From contig JAITRV010000284.1 of assembly GCA_031288215.1 (NCBI GenBank), positions 1 to 6,898 of the forward strand: DNA of 6,898 nucleotides, read 5' to 3'. Position numbers and translations under genes: made by a program. The DNA is from Spirochaetaceae bacterium (GTDB lineage Bacteria; Spirochaetota; Spirochaetia; Treponematales; Breznakiellaceae). The stretch's first letter is position 1, and each line of letters opens with the position of its first letter. The notes below the pieces were generated by a model. That model ran no database searches. It was given only the letters and a program-made list of their open reading frames with translations, and was not told the DNA's origin. This document shows positions 1-5,882 of the stretch, in pieces.

Positions 1-32
1 TTTGTCCGTGTTTGTCCGTGTGGTCCGTGGTT
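1..32. repeat. Short tandem repeat at window edge (GTCCGTG units)
   Basis: Two exact copies of the 10-mer TTTGTCCGTG (1-10 and 11-20) are followed by a diverged copy, TGGTCCGTGG (21-30), then TT and an AT-rich stretch. The core GTCCGTG therefore occurs three times at a 9 to 10 base period. The repeat touches the window edge and may continue beyond it. Similar GTCCGTG-rich strings occur, as I recall, as dispersed intergenic repeats in several bacterial genomes, but I cannot verify this. No open reading frame covers it and I assign no function. Confidence 0.6.
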
Positions 33-157
33 AAATTTCTTTGGATCTATCGAGTCATTGAGAGTAATCAAGGCACCAAGACGATTATCTCATAAAAAAG
101 TATGAAAAAAAGTAAATGCAGGAGCCCTGCAATGAACCGCGGGCCATGAGCGCTGCA
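33..157. other. Non-coding region downstream of phnJ
   Basis: This AT-rich stretch lies between the left-edge repeat and the stop codon of phnJ. I see no coding region in it and, in particular, no start of phnK, which commonly follows phnJ directly. Its right half holds a terminator-like hairpin, listed separately. The drop in GC relative to the adjacent coding sequence is obvious by eye and fits an intergenic boundary at the end of an operon. Confidence 0.6.
105..131 (-). terminator. Likely Rho-independent terminator of the phn operon
   Basis: Read on the minus strand, TGCAGG (131-126), loop GCT (125-123) and CCTGCA (122-117) form a perfect 6-base-pair stem. It is followed by TTTACTTTTTTT, with an unbroken run of seven T at 111-105. 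The stem begins 26 bases after the phnJ stop codon, which is the expected place for an operon terminator. The stem is short and the T tract is interrupted by AC, so efficiency may be moderate. A second possible pairing, AATGCAG (159-153) with CTGCATT (121-115), would be mutually exclusive with it and also abuts the T tract. Confidence 0.65.
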
Positions 158-997
158 TTAGGTACTTAAATTTCGCCGCCGTTTTTCACAGTACCCGCTA
201 TCCGAACATTGATAGAGCCGTTCGCCGGTGGCGGAATCAAAGAATTCATCCATAAATACACCGGCGGCGCCGCAGCGCCGGCATACCCTGCCGGACATAT
301 CCTCCGGCCGGAAGGGATGATCCTCAAAACCGAGGGACTCCACCTTGGTGTAGGGCGGCAGGGCGTATATCTTTTTTTCCCGGCCCGCGCCGAAAAGATG
401 CAGGGCCGGGCTGTTGTTGAGTTTGGGATTGTCGAAGCGGGGAATGGGGGAAGGCATCATGATGTAACGGTCTTCCACCATCACCGGGTAATCGGCCTCC
501 AGTTCAATCTCGCCCACCCGGAGGATGTTTTCGTAGAGGGCCAGCCACATGGGGGCGTAGTCCATTTCGGCATGCATCTTTTTGGTTACCGATTCCAGGG
601 GTTCCACGAGGCGCAGCGGCTCCGGGAGGGGTACTTGAAGCACCAGAATCTGATCGTTCCGTAGCGGAGTCTCGGGGATCCGGTGGCGGGTTTGAATCAC
701 CGTGGCTTCTTCCGAATCGGTGGTGACTGCCACCTCCGTACAGGCGGATACAAAGGCGCGGATGGACACGGCGTTGACGCTGTCGTCGCTGCCCTGATCG
801 ATAACCTTGAGGATGTCCCTTTGACCGATGATGGAAAGGGTGATCTGGATGCCCCCGGTTCCCCAGCCCCGGCCTATGGGCAGTTCCCGGGAGCCGAAGG
901 GTACCTGATAACCGGGGATGGCCACCGCCTTTAACAGGGCCCGCCGGACCAGCCGCTTGGACCCTTCGTCGAGAAAGGCAAAATTATAACCGGTCAT
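158..997 (-). CDS. phnJ: PhnJ, carbon-phosphorus lyase (radical SAM, C-P bond cleavage)
   Basis: This is the catalytic C-P lyase subunit. In the cytosol it uses a [4Fe-4S] cluster and S-adenosylmethionine to cleave the C-P bond of ribose-1-phosphonate 5-phosphate, giving a cyclic ribose phosphate and the hydrocarbon (methane from methylphosphonate). The 279 residues match the family length (about 281 in E. coli). The PhnJ-specific cysteine pattern CX2CX21CX5C is complete: C239, C242 and C264 are the likely cluster ligands, and C270 is the likely thiyl-radical residue. G29, in AIPGYQVPF, matches the proposed glycyl-radical Gly32 of E. coli. Other hallmark strings are GWGTGGIQ, TRHRIPETPL, FGAGREKKIYA and CSDSGYC. 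The ATG lies inside the end of phnI (14-base overlap) behind AAGAAGG with about 6 bases of spacing, so translation is probably coupled. It is the last gene before a terminator-like hairpin. Confidence 0.98.
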   Translation of the reverse strand: MTGYNFAFLDEGSKRLVRRALLKAVAIPGYQVPFGSRELPIGRGWGTGGIQITLSIIGQRDILKVIDQGSDDSVNAVSIRAFVSACTEVAVTTDSEEATVIQTRHRIPETPLRNDQILVLQVPLPEPLRLVEPLESVTKKMHAEMDYAPMWLALYENILRVGEIELEADYPVMVEDRYIMMPSPIPRFDNPKLNNSPALHLFGAGREKKIYALPPYTKVESLGFEDHPFRPEDMSGRVCRRCGAAGVFMDEFFDSATGERLYQCSDSGYCEKRRRNLST

Positions 998-2219
998 GAT
1001 CCGCCTTCTTGTGTGTATGCCGCACCCGGTCCAGCTTGGATTGGAAGGTAACGTAGTGGGGCAGTTTGAGATGGGAGATGAAGCCGTTCATCTCCAGCGC
1101 GTCCCCGTGGAGGAGGACAAATTCCTGATTACCGAGAACGGAAAGCCCCCCGTTTTCGCTCCCCGAAGATGAGACGGCGGACGGCGATGTATTACTTGAT
1201 GTATTACATATGGCGGCCTTGTCCAGGGAATAGTCCAGAATCGACATGGCGATGGCCTTGGTATCGTTCCTGCCGAAAACAAGGCCGTAACCCGCGGCAA
1301 TGCTCAGGGCGTTACGGGAATGATCCGCCCGGTCCCCCTGACCGGAACTCAAAATTTTCAGGGGATCCTTTTCCGCTTCCCCCCCGGTGTTTTGATCTTC
1401 CCCGGAAAAGAGGGATTCCACTTCGGTTACCATAAGGTCCCCCACAAAGAGGCATTCCCCTTCGACGAGGGGATGGGGAATGGTTACCTCCAGCGTCCCG
1501 GTTCGCAGTTCCCCCACCGTGGGGTGGCCGGAACCGAAGCCCCGGATCGCCGCATAGGCCAGGCCGCTGATATATCCCGTATCGGAGCGGGCCAAGGTTT
1601 GCAGCCGGGCGGAACGGGGGGCGGGGAAACTGAGGGGATCTTCGGTAATATCCCAGGGCTCGCTCTCATCCATTTCGGCGCTGATAAGCCCTTCCCGCCG
1701 CAGCTCCTCCGAAACCCGCCGGGCATGGATGGGCCCCGGGGCGGCTTCCCCCGCAGGGGATTCCCCCTCGGCAGGTTCCCCGGCGGCGGCCTGATCCCCG
1801 CTTTCCGCCGACTCCGGGTTCAGCAGATCGAAGTTGAGCAGCCGGTGGGTATAGTCAAAGGCCGCCCCCAGAAACTGCCCGCCGGGAATGTCCTTGAACG
1901 CGGCGGATACGCGCCGGTGGATCGTCATGTCCGCGCCGTCCAGGGGCAGGCTGAGATAGGATCGGGCCAGGGTTGAACGGTAGGCCCGGAGCAGGAAGAC
2001 CGCTTCCTCCGGGGAACCGGCGGATTGTATCAGGGCCAGGACCGCATAGGCGGGGGCGTAAAAGCCCGCTTCCCCCATGATCCGGTCGATGAGAAAACTC
2101 ATGCGGTTTTTCAGGGCCGCCGGGTCCAGCGCCGCCGGACCGGCGGCGCGGTGTTTTTCCAGCAGCTTGATGCTTTCCGCTACCGCCTCCCGGCCGCCTT
2201 TTACCGCCACGTATGCCAT
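984..2219 (-). CDS. phnI: PhnI, C-P lyase core / nucleosidase subunit with insertions
   Basis: PhnI is the core subunit that, with PhnG, PhnH and PhnL, displaces adenine from ATP with phosphonate to form alpha-D-ribose 1-phosphonate 5-triphosphate. Family hallmarks run throughout: YVAVKGG at residues 3-9, EAVFLLRAYRSTLA at 72-85, KDIPGGQFLG at 109-118, YTHRLL at 123-128, GYGLVFGR at 310-317 and SHLKLPHYVTFQ at 382-393. H383 and H388 in the last motif match the zinc-binding histidines 328 and 333 of E. coli PhnI. At 411 residues it is about 57 longer than E. coli PhnI (354). The excess lies in three low-complexity stretches between conserved blocks: about residues 135-162 (Glu/Ala/Gly/Pro), 272-305 (charged) and 337-363 (Ser/Asn/Gly). 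The ATG follows phnH by 7 bases, with TGAGG overlapping the phnH stop as ribosome binding site. The 3' end overlaps phnJ by 14 bases. The reading frame is intact across all insertions. Confidence 0.97.
   Translation of the reverse strand: MAYVAVKGGREAVAESIKLLEKHRAAGPAALDPAALKNRMSFLIDRIMGEAGFYAPAYAVLALIQSAGSPEEAVFLLRAYRSTLARSYLSLPLDGADMTIHRRVSAAFKDIPGGQFLGAAFDYTHRLLNFDLLNPESAESGDQAAAGEPAEGESPAGEAAPGPIHARRVSEELRREGLISAEMDESEPWDITEDPLSFPAPRSARLQTLARSDTGYISGLAYAAIRGFGSGHPTVGELRTGTLEVTIPHPLVEGECLFVGDLMVTEVESLFSGEDQNTGGEAEKDPLKILSSGQGDRADHSRNALSIAAGYGLVFGRNDTKAIAMSILDYSLDKAAICNTSSNTSPSAVSSSGSENGGLSVLGNQEFVLLHGDALEMNGFISHLKLPHYVTFQSKLDRVRHTHKKADHDRL
1186..1207. repeat. Tandem 10-mer GATGTATTAC inside phnI
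   Basis: GATGTATTAC occurs at 1186-1195 and again exactly at 1198-1207, a 12-base period. In the phnI reading frame this gives Asn-Thr-Ser-Ser-Asn-Thr-Ser (about residues 339-345) in the Ser/Asn-rich insertion. The 12-base period preserves frame. The patch is visibly richer in A/T than the surrounding gene, which suggests a recent slippage-type duplication. Confidence 0.75.
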
Positions 2220-2226
2220 GGGAACC

Positions 2227-2880
2227 TCAATTTCCCGCGGCCTCCGGGCCGCAGGGCTTCATCGAATATGACGCGCCGCTCCATAAAAACTCCGTTTTGC
2301 GGGTCAGGGCCAGGATAAAATCATCTTCCCTCATGAAGATCAGTTCTACCCCGCAGGGATATTCAAAGCCCTGGTCTTCCCGGGCCCGGCACCAGGCCGC
2401 TTCACCGGCGGATAGCCGGATGGCCCGGCCTTCCGGGGGAATGCCCGGCCCTTTGAGCGCGAGGATTTCGCCCGTTTCTTTTCCGTTCTTCCCGGGGGCG
2501 ATAAAAAGCAGGGCCGACAGGTGGGGATCGATGTGGGTTCCCCCTTTGACCCGGGAGAGGATTCGGAGGGCTTCATCCCGGGCCGCGGTCCCGCCGCTTA
2601 AAAAAACAAAGTCCGCCTCCTCCAGGGCAACCTGCGGGGCGCCGGTGAGAAACCGGATCTCCTCCCCGGTTTGCCTATCCCCGTCCCAAAAAAAACCGGT
2701 TTCCGCGTCCAGCAGGGTTACCGCCGGGGCAAGCCAGCGGCCCTGTCCGGCGAATTGGCCGGCGTGGCGCCGGAGGCTCAAGACCCTGCCGGGGTTGGCC
2801 AGGGCCTCCAGCAGGATGCGGAACACTTCCTGGGCGCCGTGAGCCATATCAAAATCGTGTTTGCGTTTTAAGGTTTCCAT
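2227..2880 (-). CDS. phnH: PhnH, C-P lyase core complex subunit
   Basis: PhnH is a non-catalytic-looking subunit of the PhnGHIJ core complex that is needed for phosphonate activation. Recognisable PhnH features are an N-terminal helix with FRILLEALANPGRV (residues 20-33, compare LLKAMSEPG in E. coli), LKGPGI at 142-147 and YPCGVELIF at 174-182, where E. coli has FPLGIDLIL. The length is 217 residues, somewhat longer than the 194 of E. coli; the extra lies mostly in loops and the C-terminal tail (PCGPEAAGN). The frame stays open upstream to 3120, but that extension is Arg/Gly-rich shadow sequence inside phnG. I chose the ATG at 2880 because it overlaps the phnG stop by one base (TAATG), and conserved PhnH similarity starts there. 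It is translationally coupled to phnG and followed by phnI after 7 bases. Confidence 0.94.
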   Translation of the reverse strand: METLKRKHDFDMAHGAQEVFRILLEALANPGRVLSLRRHAGQFAGQGRWLAPAVTLLDAETGFFWDGDRQTGEEIRFLTGAPQVALEEADFVFLSGGTAARDEALRILSRVKGGTHIDPHLSALLFIAPGKNGKETGEILALKGPGIPPEGRAIRLSAGEAAWCRAREDQGFEYPCGVELIFMREDDFILALTRKTEFLWSGASYSMKPCGPEAAGN

Positions 2881-3311
2881 TACAGTTCCCGATCCTCCAG
2901 GGACTGAAAGGAAACCTTTGTCTTCCTGATCTCCGCCGCCTTTTTTGCCAGCTCTGCGTTCCGCGCTTCCTCCAGCCGGAGCAGTTCCGGTTCCACCAGG
3001 GCAAAGCCGGGAAACCCGCCGGAATGGGCGGCGTCCAGCACTGCGGCGTCCTTTGCCTTGTCGAGATCGTCCCCCATCAGCACCGCCGCCCCCCGGACGC
3101 CGTCCAGTTCCACCACGCAATGGGCCGCCAGCAGTTCCCCCAGGTAAAAACGGCTTTGCCGTACCGGTTCCCGGACTTGCAGGAGCACAAGCGTTTTTTC
3201 AGGCCCCTTGAGGAGCGCCGCCTTATGCCCTTCCGCGGCCTGTGCCGCCAGGGACGCAAGCAGGGCCGCATTCGCGGAGGCGCAGATCCGGCTCAGGGTG
3301 ATCTTGTCCAT
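2880..3311 (-). CDS. phnG: PhnG, C-P lyase core complex subunit
   Basis: PhnG partners PhnI in the C-P lyase core and helps direct the reaction of ATP with phosphonate rather than plain ATP hydrolysis. The 143 residues fit the family (about 150 in E. coli). Family-like parts are TLVLLQVRE followed by FYLGELLAAHCVVELDGVRG (about residues 55-74, compare FFAGDATLTRAAVRL in E. coli), then AAVLMGDDLDKAKDAAVLDA (75-94), and a C-terminal helix ending in EIRKTKVSFQSLED. PhnG is a weakly conserved family, so the call rests partly on position between the permease and phnH. Start: GTG at 3314 and ATG at 3311 are adjacent. I prefer ATG because it overlaps the phnE2 stop as TGATG and has better spacing from AAAGG (4 bases rather than 1). 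The difference is one residue. Confidence 0.92.
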   Translation of the reverse strand: MDKITLSRICASANAALLASLAAQAAEGHKAALLKGPEKTLVLLQVREPVRQSRFYLGELLAAHCVVELDGVRGAAVLMGDDLDKAKDAAVLDAAHSGGFPGFALVEPELLRLEEARNAELAKKAAEIRKTKVSFQSLEDREL

Positions 3312-4180
3312 CACGCCTTTACCCGCGCTTTACTATACGCCGATAAAAGTTCGATCCCCAAAGCGAAGACAAACACGAGTAAGACCGCCAGCCCCGCCCG
3401 TCCAAGTTTGTAGCTGTTCATGGCGGCCATGATGGTATAGCCGATTCCGCCGGCCCCCACCATGCCGAGGATCGCCGCTTCCTGATAGTTGGTTTCAAAC
3501 CGCAGGGCCGTCCAGGCGATGATCCCTGAAAGGGAGGATGGCAGGACCGCGCCGAAAAAGACCTGTACCCGGTTTGCCCCGGCTGCCCGGACCGCCTCGA
3601 TAGCCTCGCCGGGGACCTCCTCAAAAAGCTGGGCAAAGACCATGCCGAAGAAAGCGGTGGCGTGGAAACTCAGGCCCGTGATACCCGAAGCCATGCCGAA
3701 ACCCATGGAAGCCAGTACCAGCAGGACCCACACCGGGGTCGGCACCGCCCGGATAAAGGCGAGGAAACTCTTGATGATGGGCGGCAGGGGCTTCCAGGGG
3801 CTGATGTTCTCCGCCGCCAGGGCCCCCAGGACGAGGCCCAATACCAGGCTGTAGATCAGGGCCAAAGCCGCCACGGCAACGGTTTCGGTAAAGGTCAGCA
3901 GGGTGAGGGAAAACCGCTCGGTTGAAAAATGAGCCATGTCGAGAAAAACCTCGCCCAGCCGGGGAAAACGCCGGATGAGTTTATGCCAATCCGCGTCCAG
4001 CAGGGCCAGGGACAGCAGGGTCAGGGCCGTGAGGGAAATTAAAAACACCAGAACCGGCATATCCCGCTTCAGGTTTCCCACCGGGATTTTTGGGGGCTTG
4101 ATTTTTTGTCCATACTGCGCATACCGCGCCTGGATCAGGCCTTGCTCAAGCATAAGATTGAAATTGTCTCCAAGATACAT
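3311..4180 (-). CDS. phnE: PhnE2, phosphonate ABC transporter permease
   Basis: This is an inner-membrane permease of the phosphonate importer, expected to pair with the upstream permease (4258-5091) and the PhnC ATPase. It has 289 residues: a long cytosolic N-terminus of about 40 residues, a first membrane segment around 41-61 and further hydrophobic segments around 98-122, 150-182 and 264-282. The ATPase-coupling EAA loop is seen at about 192-214 (EAIEAVRAAG, then LP at 213-214). GMVGAGGIG at 239-247 is typical of PhnE-type permeases and is shared with the upstream permease. The ATG is preceded by GAGGAG with 5 bases of spacing, its own strong ribosome binding site, unlike most coupled genes here. 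The stop TGA overlaps the phnG start. I number it 2 only by order. Confidence 0.94.
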   Translation of the reverse strand: MYLGDNFNLMLEQGLIQARYAQYGQKIKPPKIPVGNLKRDMPVLVFLISLTALTLLSLALLDADWHKLIRRFPRLGEVFLDMAHFSTERFSLTLLTFTETVAVAALALIYSLVLGLVLGALAAENISPWKPLPPIIKSFLAFIRAVPTPVWVLLVLASMGFGMASGITGLSFHATAFFGMVFAQLFEEVPGEAIEAVRAAGANRVQVFFGAVLPSSLSGIIAWTALRFETNYQEAAILGMVGAGGIGYTIMAAMNSYKLGRAGLAVLLVFVFALGIELLSAYSKARVKA

Positions 4181-4197
4181 GATCGCTCCTCATATAA

Positions 4198-4215
4198 GGC
4201 GGCGTAATCGCCGCC
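4198..4215. other. GC-only hairpin just upstream of phnE2
   Basis: GGCGGCG (4198-4204), loop TAAT (4205-4208) and CGCCGCC (4209-4215) make a perfect 7-base-pair, all-G/C stem with a 4-base loop. On the minus (transcribed) strand it ends about 18 bases before the phnE2 ATG and is followed by TTATAT and then the ribosome binding site GAGGAG. There is no T run, so it is not a typical intrinsic terminator. It could stabilise or pause the transcript, or affect initiation at phnE2. The role is inference. Confidence 0.6.
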
Positions 4216-4225
4216 GCCGTTTCAT

Positions 4226-4254
4226 TGAACATTAACACGAAAGGTTAATGTTCA
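4226..4254. other. 11-bp inverted repeat just after phnE1
   Basis: TGAACATTAAC (4226-4236), loop ACGAAAG (4237-4243) and GTTAATGTTCA (4244-4254) form a perfect 11-base-pair inverted repeat, starting 4 bases after the phnE1 stop codon on the transcribed strand. It is AT-rich in an otherwise GC-rich locus. It lacks a following T run, which argues against an intrinsic terminator. It could be an mRNA processing or stability element, or a palindromic protein-binding site. Ten bases separate it from the second hairpin at 4198-4215. Confidence 0.7.
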
Positions 4255-4257
4255 TTT

Positions 4258-5091
4258 CTAATTCATAATTTGCTTGCGAAGATAATCGGTCAGCAAATTT
4301 ACCCCGATGATGATAAGGGCTACGGCGAGAATCGCGGTAGAAGCCGCCGCATAGTTAAACTGTTTGATATACCCCATGAGCAGAAGGCCGATGCCGCCGG
4401 CCCCCACCATGCCCAGGATCGTGGAGGAACGGATATTGAGTTCCACGCAGTAGAGGATCCAGGCGATAAAACCGGGCATGGCGGCGGGCAGGAGCGCCTG
4501 GGCGATTATCGCCGGCATGGCGGCCCCGGCGGCTAAAAGGGGCTCCAGGGTTTCCGCCGCCGCCTCGTCGAGGATCTCGATAAAGAAACGGGTGAGGGCC
4601 CCGGTGGTGGCGATGACAAGGGAGAGGACGCCCACCACGGTTCCGATACCGAAGGCCGCCACCAGTATAAAGGCCCACACCAGGGGGGGAATGTTCCGCA
4701 ATATCGAAGCAAAGGCCCGCACCAGGGAATTGACCGCCCGGGACCGGGTGATGGAGGCGGTTCCCAAAAAACTTAACAGGAGGGACAGGACCGTCGAAAT
4801 CCCCGTCGCCGCCAGGGCCATATACATGGTCTGCAGCGCCGCCCGGAAAAGGGATCCCGGCCGTCCCATCGAGGGGGGGACAAAATCGGCCAGGATGAAG
4901 TTCCAGAATTCCCCCTGAGAAAGCAGGGCCGCCACGGGGTTAAACCGGGTAAAGCCCGTGGAGAGGCCGAAGATGATAAAAAGGACGATCACGAAAACCA
5001 CCGAGGTCCGAAGGCTTTCCCGGGACGTAACACGTATCTTTTCCATGATCCGGTTTTCCCCGGCGGAATCCTCCCCGTGCCCAGTCCTCAT
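4258..5091 (-). CDS. phnE: PhnE1, phosphonate ABC transporter permease
   Basis: This is the first of two permease subunits of the phosphonate importer. It has 277 residues, with hydrophobic segments around 30-47, 86-110, 135-163, 205-216, 224-241 and 248-267. The EAA coupling loop is at about 180-203 (ETLEPLLAAG, then LP at 201-202), and GMVGAGGIG at 227-235 is the PhnE-type motif. The usual Glu-Ala-Ala start of the loop reads LEPLLAAG, a mild variant. Start choice: ATG at 5091 overlaps the phnC stop by 4 bases (ATGA) and has GGAGG (5103-5099) 7 bases upstream. An internal ATG at 5046 (residue 16) lacks a comparable site, although the first 15 residues are polar and not obviously conserved. 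It is followed by the only sizeable gap in the operon (77 bases). Confidence 0.94.
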   Translation of the reverse strand: MRTGHGEDSAGENRIMEKIRVTSRESLRTSVVFVIVLFIIFGLSTGFTRFNPVAALLSQGEFWNFILADFVPPSMGRPGSLFRAALQTMYMALAATGISTVLSLLLSFLGTASITRSRAVNSLVRAFASILRNIPPLVWAFILVAAFGIGTVVGVLSLVIATTGALTRFFIEILDEAAAETLEPLLAAGAAMPAIIAQALLPAAMPGFIAWILYCVELNIRSSTILGMVGAGGIGLLLMGYIKQFNYAAASTAILAVALIIIGVNLLTDYLRKQIMN

Positions 5092-5882
5092 GGATTCGCC
5101 TCCGGGCGTTCACCGCCGATCATAAGCTGATCCATGGGCTTCCCGTAGATCCGTTCGATCACCGGTTCGGTAAGCTCCGGAGGGGGCCCGTCGTACACAA
5201 TTTCCCCCTCAAACATTCCGATGATCCGGTCCGCATATTTGAGGGCCGCGTCAAGCTGATGGAGGTTGACGATGCAGGCGATGTCGTTCCGGCGGCATAC
5301 ATCCCGGATCAGTTCCATCACCACCTGGGCGCTGGCGGGGTCCAGGGAGGCGATGGGTTCGTCGCAGAGCAGCGCCGAGGGCTGCTGCATCAGGGCCCGG
5401 ACTATCCCCACCCGCTGACGCTGGCCCCCCGACAGTTCCCCCGCCCGGTGATAGAGAAAGTCCCCAAGACCGGTCTGTTCGAGAATAGCCAGGGCCCGGC
5501 GCTTGTCCGCTTCGGTGTACCGGCCCAGAACCCCGTCCAACGTGTTCATATACCCCAGCCGGCCGTGCATCACATTCTGCATCACCGTGAGGCGGGCCAC
5601 CAGGTTGTGGTGCTGGAAGATCATCCCCAGACGGCGGCGGAGCTTCCGTACCCCCGCCGCCGAAGCGCCGGTAATTTCCTCGCCCTCGATAAAGACTTGT
5701 CCCGCCGTGGGGTCAACCAGACGGTTGATACAGCGCAGCAGGGTGGACTTCCCCGCCCCGGAAGGGCCGATGACCCCGATCATCTCCCCCTGCCGTACCG
5801 TAAGATTCAAGTCCCGGACCGCCGGTTTTTCCGAACCCCGGTATACTTTTTTCAGGTCCCGCACTTCAATAACAGGTTCCAT
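5088..5882 (-). CDS. phnC: PhnC, phosphonate ABC transporter ATPase
   Basis: This is the cytosolic ATP-hydrolysing subunit that drives phosphonate import through the two PhnE permeases. It has 264 residues with all ABC motifs intact: Walker A GPSGAGKST at 39-47 (K45), Q-loop Q90 in GMIFQHHNLV, signature LSGGQRQR at 150-157, Walker B LLCDEP at 171-176 (E175), D-loop SLD at 179-181, and switch histidine H208 in NLHQLDAAL. FQHHNLV followed by RLTVMQNVMHGRLG (97-110), together with NLHQLD, is characteristic of the PhnC branch rather than of other importer ATPases. The ATG overlaps the phnD stop by one base (TAATG). The nearest ribosome-binding-like sequence, AAAGGTGA, is about 10 bases away, so coupling to phnD is likely. 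The 3' end overlaps phnE1 by 4 bases. Confidence 0.97.
   Translation of the reverse strand: MEPVIEVRDLKKVYRGSEKPAVRDLNLTVRQGEMIGVIGPSGAGKSTLLRCINRLVDPTAGQVFIEGEEITGASAAGVRKLRRRLGMIFQHHNLVARLTVMQNVMHGRLGYMNTLDGVLGRYTEADKRRALAILEQTGLGDFLYHRAGELSGGQRQRVGIVRALMQQPSALLCDEPIASLDPASAQVVMELIRDVCRRNDIACIVNLHQLDAALKYADRIIGMFEGEIVYDGPPPELTEPVIERIYGKPMDQLMIGGERPEANP

Noticed and set aside
209..664. Plus-strand open frame of 151 codons opposite phnJ
   Set aside because: It lies wholly antisense to an unmistakable phnJ, has no recognisable family and reads as a shadow of GC-rich codon use.
1131..1211. Possible frameshift or broken gene in phnI at the Ser/Asn-rich patch
   Set aside because: The same frame continues through into the conserved EFVLLHGDALE and SHLKLPHYV blocks, so the insertion is in frame.
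1320..1976. Plus-strand open frame of 218 codons opposite phnI
   Set aside because: Its composition is Gly/Pro/Arg-rich and typical of antisense shadow; phnI on the other strand has clear conserved blocks throughout.
2881..3120. Upstream extension of the phnH frame by 80 codons
   Set aside because: The extension is out-of-frame translation of phnG, Arg/Gly-rich and without PhnH similarity. The ATG at 2880 overlapping the phnG stop is the natural start.
4198..4254. The two hairpins as a terminator splitting the operon
   Set aside because: Neither stem is followed by a T run on the transcribed strand, so there is no sequence support for intrinsic termination; kept as structured elements of unknown role.
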